NCBI RefSeq assembly: GCF_010093595.1
Contig: NW_022985440.1
Span: 1,876,549-1,940,548 of the forward strand
DNA: 64,000 nucleotides
Source: Mytilinidion resinicola
Taxonomy: Eukaryota > Ascomycota > Dothideomycetes > Mytilinidiales > Mytilinidiaceae
Direction of reading: 5' to 3'
In this document: one piece after another, positions 46,167 to 57,742 of the stretch
How positions within the stretch are numbered: the first letter of the stretch is position 1
Layout: each line of letters opens with the position of its first letter
Position numbers and translations under genes: made by a program
The notes under the pieces: model-generated
Told to the model about the DNA's origin: nothing
The model's input: only the letters and a program-made list of their open reading frames with translations
The model's database searches: none

Positions 46167-46635
46167 TTAACAAGTCACAGAGATTGCTTTTACACCACCC
46201 GTCAGTGTTTGAAATCCGACCACAACCTGCCCATCATTTCCAATCGGGACGCATCCTCCATCAGTGATCCCGGCGAAAAGAGTGGCGACAATTGTCTGAG
46301 TGCTGCTACTCCTTTGGTCGCACGTATCGCCGAAAAGCGTGACGGTGCAATCGGTGTTCCCAGGATTGCCAAAATCACCCGAGTTTACGGTACCGGCGAA
46401 GGTGAAACACGATCCATCGGCGTTAATAGGACCCATATTTGTGTTCTGGCCAGTACATGTTGGATTGGTATCGGCAAAAACTGCGACGTTGATTGAAGTT
46501 GCAGCTTGGCGACGTTCGATGGCCGCGGCCATTGTGGCAGAGTGGAAGGCAAGGGCGGACAGAAGAGCGGTTCGGAGGAATCCCTGATGGGATTAGAACT
46601 TGATAGCAATATTGCTGATAGTTGTTATTTACCAT
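46167..46635 (-). CDS. Small secreted cysteine-containing protein, 139 aa
   Basis: The coding exons appear to be 46635-46633 (only the ATG) and 46583-46167, separated by a 49-bp intron that begins GTAAATAAC and ends CATCAG. Together they give 420 nt in frame. The N-terminus MGFLRTALLSALAFHSATMAA is a good signal peptide, followed by a basic site (IERRQ) that may be a propeptide cut. The mature part of about 110 aa has six cysteines (PTC, GSC, TDC, DTC, GGC and a C-terminal TC), glycine and threonine richness and no recognised domain. This is the usual profile of a fungal secreted effector-like or cell-wall protein. An alternative start at the internal Met (ATMAAAIERR) would remove the signal peptide and is less likely. 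Confidence 0.7.
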
Positions 46636-48959
46636 TGTTAATGTGATTTGAAGATTGAAATATTATTCGTTGCAATAAGGAGTTTAAGAGGGAGTGTCCT
46701 GAGAGAAAAACTTAAATGACTATTGACTATAGTTTTGAGTCGTATGGAGATGTTGGAGAGATGTAGATGGTAAGATGGAAAATGGAAAATTCCAGAGGGT
46801 AGAAAACATATATATTTATATTATAGACATTCAATAAACTTGTTAATTATTAATACTAGTATTTGAGTGTTCTTTCGCCAGAGAGGCAGTGCTGAGCAGA
46901 CTTACTGGAGACCCTACCTTGTGTGGAAGTAGGACTATCCGAGTGCCTGTGGTCAGGAGCCACCAGCCAAGCTTGAACCAGCCACGCTGACTGCCGGCCC
47001 CTATTTTTAGGCTAACTAGAACTCTAATTGAAAGCTTACTCGGCACCGCCTTAACGGAGACGTCTGGTGTTTAAGAACCCTGCCACTAGCCTGATCGCGG
47101 CTAATTCATAAGCACCTAATTACAAAGTTACTTTATAACGGAGATGTTAGTAGTAGAGCTTAGACCTAGCTGCCCGTTAAGTTCTATTTTGGAGGACTGG
47201 GTGGGTTGCCTTAAATCTTACTAACTACTTGTACAAAACAAGCACCTAATTGAGAGTACTATAAGCACAGCCTGATTCCGAAGCATATGATTCATGTCAA
47301 ATTTACAGTTTCCCTTGGCATCCTAAGAATAAGAATAGTTGCTTACAAAATCGACTTCATGTTTCTCTAGTTATACCCATCACGACACTTTGTCCATCCG
47401 CCTCTACCACTGGAAAGAGAATTTGTTGTCAGCACAGACAGACTCATAGCTCTCGGGATCGTGCCCTTGAACACAGCCCCCCTCTTCTCAGGACGCGGCT
47501 ACATACACTCTCTTAAAGTCGCGCCCTAGACATGCTGAGAAATTCAGACATCAACATTGAAGTGATATTATCGAGAGTATCGAAATCGAAAATTTCAAAG
47601 ACAATATCGTCCGTTCCGACTGTGTTACAATAAATCATCGTACCATATAATAGTTGTTCGTAACGTGGTCCTGTTGTTGCCAACCCTACGCAAGCCTTGT
47701 GCTGAATCACTGCTGATCAGGCAGCAACCCCCACACAGAAGGCGATCCAGACACTAGTATTGAGCATCATAATTTCAGTATACTTTACAAGACTCTAATT
47801 CTACATTTTACGACATCTCAGCAGATTAATTACAAGATGTAAGTCTTCCTGAACTGTCTATTCTTAGCTTTCTTCCTTTCTTACTTATCTTTATGTTTTG
47901 GTGCTTGATTGACTGATGATTCTTGTTTTAGGACGAAGCAAATACACGTGAAAGATGCTTTTTGTGTCATCTAACATTCCGTTCAAATCTAGTCAAACTT
48001 TCCTCAGATATTCCCCACTATGGACTGAATTTCACCCCGACAGTTTGCTACTAGAAACAGAGAATAGTATGTCCGGCAGGATTCGATTCGATACAATGAA
48101 CCTGATCGCCTAGTCATAAATGGATAGATGGTAGAGACGGAGTCATTTACTTAGGGTAGCAAGTAAGAACAAGCCTTAGTTAAAAAATATTGAAAGTAAT
48201 GCCAGACAATCGTGTATTCCTTTCCGGTGCTCCGAGGATCCCGATTTGGCTCCTCAGAATGCTGAATGAACAACTTCAGATTTCTGAGGTTCTTGATGCT
48301 AGATCGACCGGAATATGTGCAAAGCGAATCAATCCATAAGTACTTGATCCCGAGGCAGATCGTAGCGTCAATCGCATCCTGGAACGTTTTTGGTAGCTCA
48401 TCTCAGGGAATGGATTCTTGGTAGATGCGCAGTGTGGATGTTGTTGTTTGGATGAATCCTCTTTGATTCTAGCAATGACTCAGGCAGATGTAGGATCCCT
48501 TCTCGCTGGTGTGTGTGGTATGGAGCTTTACTTTTGTAGGGCCTTAAATCTCTAGCATGCGTGTTGGAAGCTGTGTCGGCTGGGGAATAGCATTGCAAGA
48601 CTTGTACGTATCAAGGCACTCTTGGAGCTAGCGAGACGTAAGAGTCACTGCCTCGACAGATCCAGCGTTTTGCAGATATCAGCCGGCCCTGCTTGATAGA
48701 TTTGAAAGAACAGGCACCACCTAATCTGGTCAATCACTCAAACACTTTAGACTGCCTCCATAGTAAGCTAATAGGACGACGTACCAGACAGAGTAAACAG
48801 TTCCACAAGTTCCAATGAAAACCTTGGCTCAACACGAATCTGCAGATGATGCCCATTATTGCGATAATTTTCAAAAGCTATCTGAAGGTGTGGAGTTCAC
48901 GAGGCTTGCTGCACTGCCATGTGGCGGCATTTGCTTGATCTCAGCCTTGGGAACGTCAT
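46636..48959. other. Long gene-poor stretch
   Basis: About 2.3 kb without a supportable gene. A slightly GC-richer patch at 46870-47110 looks like a relic but matches nothing I know. Only small, unsupported frames occur elsewhere. No tRNA or CRISPR-like repeats seen. Confidence 0.5.
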
Positions 48960-49330
48960 TTGAATAGGCATCAACACACCTCCTCTTTTCTAGGTTCGGC
49001 CGTCCAGATTTCTCCTTCATTCAGGTCTTCGCTCGCTAGTAATATAAAAGAACGTGTTTCTTTGAATATGTTCGCCCGCGAGAATTCGAGTTCGTCACCC
49101 GTTTGTCAAGTCTGTCGAGTTTTCTGGGAGTTCGACCTTGCAGAAGGGAAAGGTCTTGTGAGTAGCGAATTTCTCTCATCCATGAAGCATGGTTGTCCAG
49201 GATGTGCGACTCGTGAGACAGTGCTAGCATAGCGATTGTGTTCCAAAGGCTGATTTGTCCATGGATCGTGATACGAAGTCGTAATGGACAGTCTAGCTGG
49301 GGACTGAAGGAACCATCCAGATATTGATCT
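48960..49330 (+). pseudogene. Possible N-terminal fragment of a HET-family gene
   Basis: The plus-strand frame ending at 49232 carries PVCQVCRVFWEFD and FLSSMKHGCPGCA, two CxxC pairs spaced as in the N-terminal cysteine region of many fungal HET proteins. After the stop another frame continues IVFQRLICPWIVI. No HET core follows before the P450 gene. It is a short, broken piece and the assignment rests on the cysteine pattern only. Confidence 0.35.
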
Positions 49331-49739
49331 GAGCTCAACTGACCATTGATCAGTGTCTGTAAAGTACCAACGATATCAAGGGCATATGTATTTATAGATT
49401 CAGTAGCGTGCATATCCACTTCATCTAGATTTCCTTGCAGCAGTTTCAATTCACTTGGTCGCACGTGACCATCTTTAGCTGGTAGTACTACGAACCCTAC
49501 GAATGAGTCGGGGACCCAGTGCTAAGATATTGAAAGACAGAACTCGAAATGATGATTATAGGGTTAAGGTGCTGCTAGACAGCTTCTCAATGGATGTATT
49601 GAAGACACATCACGTAGTTGTAATTTCGAGTATAATGCCTGCCTCCTCCCTTAACCACGAGACGCAGCTTCACGTAAACATGTGGTGCTCTACGGTCATC
49701 CTTTCTTCCAACCCATACCATATACGAGTCGGTGGCCCG

Positions 49740-51634
49740 TCAACTTTCATCAAGACTTCCCAAATCGCCCACCCCGTCCCTCAGCGATACTTTAACATTA
49801 AATCCCGAGGGAAATACAAACCAAATATTCTCCGTCTTCCACTCAGAGCTAAGAAATTCAACCTGTCCAATTGTAAAATCAAGTCAGCATTAGACACAAA
49901 TATAGGGGCTAACAGAACAGTAAGATCACTCACGTCATATCTGCCTACAAACGTGCCCACCACCTTCACCAACTCCAGCAACGCGACGCTCTTCCCCGTG
50001 CAAACCCGACTCCCATATCCAAACGTTAACATCAGTTTCTTCATCCGTGCAATTCTCTCCCCCCCTTCCTTCTCCGTCTCTCCAGCTCTCTTCATCCACC
50101 GCTCGGGCACGAACCCATCCACGTCCTCCGGCCCAAATACACTCTCGTCTCGGTTACTTACCCACGCATTCATCCCCACTTTAGTACCACTGGGGAGCAA
50201 CGGACCGCCGTCCGGCATCTGCCATCCTCCCGCAGGGACCACACGCTCAAGGGTAAGCCCGATGGGTGGGTGGATCCGTAACCCTTCCTGCACCACCGCA
50301 TCGAGGTAGGGCAGACGAACGCCGTCACGGTACGTCAACGGGGAGCTACCATCGTAGCCTGCTGCCGCGAGCTCGGCCCGGAGCTTGGCTAAGATGCGTG
50401 GGTCGCGGTAGACGTAGTACAAGATGACGGCCAATGAGGTTCCCGTTGTGTCGGAGCCGGCGACCAGGTTTAGAAAGAGGTAGTTTACGACTACGTCGTC
50501 GCCTGTGACGATGTCTGGATAGGTGGAGCGGGCGGCGAGAAAGAGATCGAGGAAGTCGGAGGAGCCGGGGAGAGTCTGGGCGGCCTCGTGTTGGGCTTTG
50601 CGCGCTGCGACGGCTGCGTAGGCTTGTTGGAAGGCCCAGAGGAAGGGCGGCTTACCGAGGAAGGGTTTCAGGAGAGGGTTTCCAATAAGAAAGCGGTGGA
50701 GAACAGGCATGCTGACGCACTGGAGAAGTCAGCTGGTTTCGTTGCAGCATTGGGCTCCGCTATGGGAGTCCTGATGAAAAAGCAGAACCAAGGCGAGGTT
50801 CAAAAATGAGACATATTACCAGGCCAAAGTAGACCAATCCACCATATGCGTCTTTGATAAAGTTTCCAACGTCATCACCCGTCTCAAGGTAGCCGCGGTG
50901 GAAGTCAAAGGTGAGCTTATGAAGGCAGTCGTACGCGACTGCACGGGGTCAGTCCTCTCCCCTGACCTATGGTGCGTTTTACGAGAACATACAATACAGC
51001 AACCACTTTTCCATCCGCACCGTAGTCCCTTCCTTCGCCATCTTCTCCATTTGTGCGCAGAGTAGTCTAATAGTGTCATCAACAGCTGCCTCGCAGTTTA
51101 CCACCGTCTTTGTATTGTGCCCATATTACGTATTGGCTTGACCATTTTAGTGTGCCAGACATGATCCGTTGTTGCAAAAATGTTCGATGTCTTGACACCA
51201 TTGACCACTATATCGTTAGAGGAGTACATGTCGCTCTACACTCTATCAGCGATGGTTCGCATCCACTATCTGATAGCCGCCAGTCAGACGCGGTCTATCC
51301 GTGTTGTGCTCACCTTGAGTCACGGCTTGGTACTCCTGGTGCTAGAGTAGACTGTAGGGATTAAAGTTGGGTCGCTCAGGCTGACCAGGTTTGGCCCCAG
51401 GCGTATGGCGCGCCCAAGCTTCCGGTGCAGTTGAATTTGCGATAGGTGGGTACGGCCGGTCCACCAGCTGCCAACACGCCATATGTCAGTAAAGGCGGCC
51501 AGCAAAGGCCCTGGAATACAACGCAGCGGCGAGCGCAGGTATGTCCAGGCGTAGTACGACACGAGAGCGATGCCGGCGAGCACGGCGGCACGCGCAAGTC
51601 GGTTGTCTAGCAGCATTGCGGCGAAACGGAACAC
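49740..51634 (-). pseudogene. Cytochrome P450, intact 3' half, broken in the 5' half
   Basis: Exons inferred: 51634-51314, 51235-50993, 50938-50820, 50719-49934 and 49862-49740, with GT-AG introns of 78, 54, 100 and 71 bp. An N-terminal membrane anchor (AAVLAGIALVSYYAWTYL) is followed by a PGPLLAAFTDIWR proline hinge. The I-helix is LVAGSDTTGTSL, the K-helix has ExxR (QEGLRIHPP), PERW is present, and the haem loop is FGYGSRVCTGK. The protein ends GSLDES before the stop at 49740. The order and the WLLY-(F)AYD region suit the pisatin-demethylase-like fungal P450s. A TGA at 51320-51322 and a 1-nt frameshift near 51105 break the 5' half. These could be true mutations or assembly errors. Substrate unknown. 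Confidence 0.78.
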
Positions 51635-52796
51635 TTCAAAGCCACAGATTTCGGGAGATGCACATGAAAGTGATAGCTTCGAGAGGATCTATAGAAACGT
51701 TTCAAACCATAAAGAACTCCGAAGGCGCCTGACTGACGTGTCCGATGCTGAGCCGAGATAACGCAAATGCAGCCCAGTCAGCCTCGTAGATCTTTTTCGA
51801 GGGTCTGCAGCATCACACCAACTAAATTATGGGGTATAGGAGAAGACTATGGCATAGCGATGCTGTCGTAAAGGTGTTGCGGCGGAGTATTCCTGACATA
51901 TTGAAGGATAGACTACGAACTGGTGATAGAGTGGGGATGAAAAAGGTGTCATTCTCCTCCGACAGGAAGAGCTGTCCTTAGGTCAGCTGACCTTGAAGCA
52001 GTGTCGGTCTCAAATACAAGCAAACCTAGCAGTGAGGTGGAGACATAAGGGTGAACGCAACCAGATGATTGTGATGGTTAGCGAGAACGAAGTTGTAACG
52101 AGAGGGGCCCAGCACACGTGACAACCACATGACTCTGCCCAGCCACTCCCCTGACTGCAGACCTTTCCGCCCTGAGACCGTGCAGCCTAGGAAACAGTCA
52201 TCCGGGGCACCAGATCCGCAGGGCTACCGCAATATTTCCGTACCAGCTCCAGTCAGAACACAGTCTAAGCTACATCGCCCAGCTTGCTAAGGAAGCTTAG
52301 CGCCCCACTAACCTTTGCACGAGTGATTGTCCCTGACCTAGCGGAGTCCAATTCAGCTTCGTTTCAGCCACCAAGATACCAGCCGTCTACACGACTATCA
52401 GCCCGGGCACTCTTCATGCCGCACCCTGCCGCCATTGGAGCGCACAGCCTGGCACAGCGGTCCTTGGCAAGCCTCGAAGGGAGTTCGTGCATATGAATGC
52501 CCAACCGGCGACTCACCGGCGCTCGAACATGCGTAAATTTAGCCCATGAGGAAAGATTTCTCGGCCGATTTCCTCCATGAAGGCGTGCACTTTGCAGGGC
52601 CAAGCGAGCTAAGACAGAGCCATAGGGTGAAGCATCCGATGATGTGCTTGGCTGTGTGCTTGTTCTTCTGCCTGGCGTGCTGCCCCGCCTCGTATTGTGC
52701 AGGAGCTGAAATCTCTCTCAATTTCTATATCTTCTGCTGTATCCCTTGTGTCGAATTTGTCCCAAATTTGAAGTCTGATCTGTCTGTCTATACAAA
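51635..52796. other. Intergenic region between P450 and WW-domain gene
   Basis: About 1.2 kb forming the divergent promoter region of the two genes. Short frames on both strands overlap each other without family similarity. Confidence 0.5.
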
Positions 52797-53654
52797 ATGT
52801 CGTTCTTTAAGAAACTCACCAAGGAGTTCGACAGCCTAAAGGCATCACTGGAGGACAAGCCGAAGAAGGAGGAAGCGAAGCCGGTCGAGCAGGGTAATTC
52901 TCTATTCCATTCAAGTTCTTGATTCTGTGTCTGATCTTATAATCCATCTCTTACTCCCCCTCAAATTTCCATATCAAGTCTCAATGCCCTGAAGATCGAA
53001 GAGAAACCCACTCAAGATATCGCGTTCTAGAGACACGCTAACACCTAGTCAGCCACTCCAGCAGTCTCCCAACCCGCCACATACGCTCCCCCAGCTACCA
53101 GCGAGCCTGCCCCTCCCGCTACCTATGCTCCCCCAGCTGCCGCGCCAGCCCAAACCCCTGGTGCGCCTCCCCTACCCGCTGGCTGGATCGCGCAGTGGGA
53201 CCAACCCAGCCAACGCTGGTTCTACGTCGAGACCGCAACCGGCCGTACTCAGTGGGACATACCAGCCGGAGCGCCCGTCGATGCCACCAAAGGCCTAGAA
53301 GGACACGCTGCTCCACCGGCAGCGGCAGCGGTGCCACACGAGGAGGGTGTTAAAGCACCGGGTGAAGAAAAGAAGGAAGAGAAGAAGGAAGAAAAGAAGG
53401 ATAAAGACAAAGATTTACAGAGCAAGGTGTTCAAGGGAATCGAGGGGCTCCTGAAGAAGAAGACGAAGTCGAAGAAAAAGAGTACGAGTGGTGGTGGTGG
53501 TGAGAAAGGCGAGGGGGAGCGTGAAGGTATGTGGCTCTTGCCATAACTAAGGAAATGTGCTAATCCAAGACGAATAGGGGAAGAAAAGGAAGAAGGAGAA
53601 GGTGGGGAGGAGGAAGAGGGCTCTGGTTCTGGCTCTGACTCTGACTCTGAATGA
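52797..53654 (+). CDS. WW-domain protein with charged C-terminal tail, 215 aa, three exons
   Basis: Exons are 52797-52893, 53053-53526 and 53578-53654 by GT-AG sites (648 nt). The N-terminus MSFFKKLTKEFDSLKASLED is a conserved short start of a fungal WW-protein group. A Pro/Ala-rich linker with repeated ATYAPPA follows. A WW domain at about 77-107 (LPAGWIAQWDQPSQRWFYVE, then TGRTQWDIP) shows both tryptophans and the final Pro. WW domains bind proline-rich peptides. The C-terminal half is a Lys/Glu repeat region (EEKKEEKKEEKKDKDKD) and ends in an acidic Ser/Asp tail. Role unknown; it is probably an intracellular adaptor. Confidence 0.8.
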
Positions 53655-54444
53655 GGAGGAAACTGCGGTCTACATTTCGGACTTTTGGGGTTTGGATACG
53701 GGGGCTGGAAGGTTGACTTTGAGATGCAGATACCTAGGTCGTTAGTCGTGTTTAGATTAAATCTCATTGTATCACTGAGCTTGCCCTCTTGGTCCCTTTC
53801 TTACATAGTCATTCGCGAGCATTCTGAACCATTGCAAACCCCTCTTTATAGTTATGCTTTCTACTACCCGCAGCATTCTTCAACAATTTTCTAGTAGAAT
53901 AGTTCTGTAGCTGCGCACATGCCACTTTGAGTGCAAGTTACAGTATTAGGTCATAAATCTAGGCATACGGATATAGCACACGGATATACAACTGCTCTGG
54001 CTCCACTCTTGCTCTTTGAACATCACTATAAGAAGGGCCTTAGTTAGCGTGTCTTTAGTTAGTTAAAAGGTAGTCTGATATCTATTGCGTTGACCTTTAC
54101 AGCATCTTCAGAGTTTTCAAGTCCTAATGGGGTACCCCAGGCAGTTGCAAGGAGTGCCCAAGCTTATATCTTAGTACTGTACTATCTCAGCGTCGAGTTG
54201 ATTCTGAAAGAGTCCTTCTGATTCAGATGATCACCTAAGTGTCAGTGGGAAGTCATATTGAACTCGACGGGAAGTAGGGTAAAGGAGTACGACAAGACGC
54301 TGGAGTGAAGGGTTGATTGTCATATATTTCAGATGCCGCGGCGATCAAAACTTTGTCGCCGACGCGATATCAATAGAAGGCTTCTCGATGGTATGATTCT
54401 TATCTCTATGTAAGTGGACATAATTCATAAATTACGATGACAAT
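53655..54444. other. Intergenic stretch
   Basis: About 0.8 kb between the WW-domain gene and the TPR fragment. Nothing recognised. Confidence 0.5.
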
Positions 54445-54830
54445 CTACGAGCTAGGAGACGTTTGTTCAGCACGCCATTCATCCAACGTTTCAAGTAAAG
54501 AAATTGTATACGGATGGTCCACTTCCAATACCTTCTTTCCCAATTGGATGCATGCAACCATCAACTCAATAGCCTCATCATGACGGTCTTCATTCTTGAA
54601 AATCGCAGCAAGATTCCCCATGCTTATTAGCGTGTCCGGGTGCTCTTCACCTAATACTCTAGAACATGCCTCCAACTCTTGCTTCTGTAGTTTTTCGGCC
54701 TCTTCCCACCGCCCTTGATTCCCGTACGTCAACGCTAAGTTGGCCATGTTGATTAGTGTGAAAGGATGCTCTTCCCCAAGCACCCTCTTCGCCGCCTCCA
54801 TTACTTGCACCTCTAACTTTCTACGGTCCG
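54445..54830 (-). pseudogene. TPR fragment of a STAND (NLR-like) protein
   Basis: The frame reads KLEVQVMEAAKRVLGEEHP, then LINMANLALTYGNQGRWEEA, LISMGNLAAIFKNEDRHDEA and AIELMVACIQLGKKVLEVDHP. These are kinesin-light-chain-type TPR units with the periodic GEEHPxT motif, the C-terminal sensor part of fungal NB-ARC/TPR proteins. It has a natural stop at 54445 but no N-terminal part: upstream it abuts a Copia gag fragment at about 54813-54830. Either an insertion replaced the rest, or this is a captured 3' end. Confidence 0.7.
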
Positions 54831-55280
54831 CTCAGTGGGGTAGTGCTTCTGCTTCTGCCACAGGTTGTAGATTTCGTTCCGGCGTGCTTCGTCTGATGGC
54901 GCGATGGATTTCTTGAGCTTAGCAAGTAGATCGCGTGCTGATGAGATGCCGTAGGTATACGTGGTGTATTTCGCATCTACAGTTTGTAGGATGAAAATAC
55001 GTAGGTCCTGCAGTGATTCCTTTTGCTTGTCGAATAGGACCTTGTTGTCCTTGTATTCATCGTATGTCATTTTCCAGGTCATTTGCGCGGCAAACGTTTT
55101 GTCGTTAGCTTCTGGGGGCGCGGGCCTTGTAGGTTCTGGAAGCATTTCATCGGCGTGTGCATCTGTTTTTGATGGATCGATGATGCCCCAGATTCCCTTT
55201 CGTTCAGCCTTTGCCTGGATAATTTGAATCCAAGATTCCCATACGGTTGGCGATGATAGAATGACGTTTTCTGTCGTCAT
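54813..55280 (-). pseudogene. Copia-type gag fragment with leader
   Basis: The minus-strand frame (155 aa) begins MTTENVILSSPTVWESWIQ and carries AKAERKGIWGIIDPSK, LPEPTRPAPPEAN and YNLWQKQKHYPTE, the N-terminal gag of fungal Ty1/Copia retrotransposons. It is truncated after about 150 residues by a TAG at the junction with the TPR fragment; the rest of gag and all of pol are missing. Upstream, 55281-55460 contains a TATA-like box (on the minus strand tagtatataaacaacgag) and ttatgagcccgg, which resembles a primer-binding site. So a 5' LTR end is probably close by. Confidence 0.7.
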
Positions 55281-55460
55281 TGTGGAAGACGTGATGGAAG
55301 AATAACAAGGTTGGTTATGGAGGATTGTGGATCGAGAGTCTATCGAATGCTGATTGCGTTGATTGGTGATGCAGGCGATGATCCGTGTAAGTTTTCCGGG
55401 CTCATAACACTCAGGTTGAAATTGATGTGAACTCTGATTTCTATAGATGTCTAACTCGTT

Positions 55461-56555
55461 GTTTATATACTAGGGGAAGGAGGGGGGCCACCCCCGGGGG
55501 CTTAACGTGGTAGATCTCTTGATGCGTTGCTGGTTACATCCTGTTACTTGATACAGTACTGATACCGTGCTGCAGCACTGCTGTTGCACTACCTGTTACT
55601 TCCTCCTGTATCAGCATGCCATCCTGATATGTTACTAGCATATGAGTTGCTGATCCTAGGTTGTAGTGCTGCAACCCGAGTGTGTCACCATCCTTCCTGT
55701 AACGTGGCAGTGTGTACCCTTGTACCAAAACCTTAGCCTTACGGCTCTGAAACCTATTATCAATGACATGTTGTCGGGTTGTAGTGCTCAAACGTCGGAT
55801 CAGATAGCCGAAAGCCTAGCAGTACAGCATATACTCATGTCCGGTGACCCAGCGCTAAAATCAAGCCACAAAACTACCGTATGAGATAGCATTTCCAGAC
55901 GCCTTTAAGGGGGAATAGCAGCCGCCTAGCCAATTAATCTTCAAGCTGATTCAACATTAGCTCAGAGAGGTGGTTTACCAGGGTCGACCCAGTTTCCGCG
56001 CTAGGGCGCCGGACGTGATGATATGCTGTACTACCTCGAAACATTAGCACCTCCGTTTTCGGGGACTAGCAGGAAACCGCATAAGGAACACCCGCGCCAT
56101 GTAACAAGAAGATCCGAATTTCTTCCCTTGGCACAGGATTCTGCCTTCAGTGAAGTCCAAGCATGAGAATCCTCCAACTGACATCGCGGGAGTTTGTTTC
56201 TTCGATCCTCCTTCTCGGAGGCCGTATAGTGGAGCGCAGTCACCACCAAATGTCTTGGAGCCGTTTCGTTCTATATGAACTGACTTCATGATTCTTGAAC
56301 GCAGCTTAGTGGCAGTGGCTTGGGCCTTCCTACGGGGGGAAGGACGAGGAGGGGATGACGATGCGGCTTGGACTTACCTTGTTGGCGATGGGAATGAGGA
56401 CAACCTCTTGACGTATAAGTACTAGAGGAAGGACGAGATGTAGGCTCAGCAGCATTCAATCCATTCATCGTTCCTTCTCTTCCTTCGCATCCATCTTTTC
56501 AGCGATCAATTCGCAACCATCCAATATCCGAAATTCCAGGAACTATCTTCACAAG
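55461..56555. other. Probable LTR remnant and intergenic sequence
   Basis: A homopolymer-rich patch at about 55480-55500 (gggggccacccccgggggc) is followed by sequence with several short repeats (gtagtgctgcaac-type units near 55660 and 55775). A minus-strand frame at 55534-55791 is likely spurious. A Copia LTR is probable here but its borders are not visible. 56030-56470 has small unsupported frames. Confidence 0.4.
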
Positions 56556-57742
56556 ATGTACACCATGCAGCTTGCAAAGCTAGCAGCTCTCGCCGCTTTC
56601 TCAACCGCCCATGGCACCTTCGCCACCTCCAGCCTGATTCCCTACTCCAACTCTAGCTGCAAAAATCCCATCAACGCCTCCTACAACGACAACCCGCACA
56701 AGAACGGCGACTACGGGTACTTCGACCCCGGCGAGGGCATCAGCTCCTGGTCGGACCCCTACTGGTTCATGGACACTGACTTCCCAGGAGCCCAAACTCC
56801 CTCAGGCAGCTCCGCTTACAACGTCTGGTGGAAGAATGGTCAGGATCTGGACCCGAGCTGCCGCCTCGCGCTGTTGACGGAGTATTCGCAGATGACGTAT
56901 GGGAGGCTGGGAGATGATCCGATTTAGCCGCTTGGAAATGTGATTATAAATGCTGGTAAAGATGGATGTTTCTACTCGAATATTCCGGTGAGTCTTGCAA
57001 TGGGAAACCGAGATATCAATTGTGCATCTTAACCTATCTAACGAGATTCTAGGTTGGTGCAAATATTGCTGAAACATTTTGTTGTGGGGCGGGTGACTGC
57101 AAATCTTTTGCTCTAGGAAATACTGCTCTGACACGACGTGACTTGGACTCTGTCGACGCTGCGGAGGAGCCTAAGACTAAGAGGGCCGCTAAATCTTCCG
57201 TAAGCACTTCCTCTATCCTTTTCCAAAGAAATATAACTAACTTTGAAAAGGTTCTATCGGAAAGAGAGGCCTTCTCCCCCGCCGCCCGAGCCGCGGCCGC
57301 TGTCCACGCTCGCGACGAGAAGAAATGCTCCACCACTGTAAAGGACGGCCCCTATCCCGTCGCTGGCTACCAAATCCTCGTCGCCAACACTCAAACCGGC
57401 ACGACGGGCGCCTGCTCCTTCCTCGTCAACCACGGCGTCTCCGTCTCCACCAGTTTGACCTCCACAAAGGACCAGACCATTACCAACAGCGTCGGCACCA
57501 GCGTGGCCGCGACGTCAGGATCCGAGCTGTTCGGGTTCGAGATCACGGTCACGGGCAGCTACGATTTCGCCATCGCAATTGGGGAGTCCACTAGTACTGG
57601 GGTGGAGAACGGGACCACGGTATCTGTTACGAATAATCTAGGACAGGCACTAGGGACGATGGCGTTTGTGACGTTCACGCCGACGTGTAACTGCTATACT
57701 GCGGACGTGGATTGTGGGGAATGGTGTTGCGGAGGATCTTGA
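56556..57742 (+). pseudogene. Secreted protein with a premature stop, 374 codons in two exons
   Basis: Start at 56556; the signal peptide MQLAKLAALAAFSTAHGTFA begins at Met 4. Exon 1 (56556-56987) has an in-frame TAG at 56925-56927. The frame then continues without change to a 65-bp GT-AG intron (56988-57052) and exon 2 (57053-57742), which ends with a cysteine-rich tail (CNCYTADVDCGEWCC). The C-terminal half is Ser/Thr-rich with alternating residues (VSVSTSLTSTKDQTITNSVG and further), the style of beta-hairpin regions in secreted proteins. A similarity to aerolysin-type folds is conceivable but not shown. The stop fits a CpA-to-TpA change. Function unknown. Confidence 0.6.

Noticed and set aside
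53249..53767. Pro/Ser-rich minus-strand frame of 172 codons
   Set aside because: Antisense to the Lys/Glu-rich tail of the WW-domain gene, which gives Phe/Ser/Pro runs on the other strand.
55534..55791. 85-codon minus-strand frame near the Copia fragment
   Set aside because: Lies where an LTR is expected and has no gag or pol similarity.
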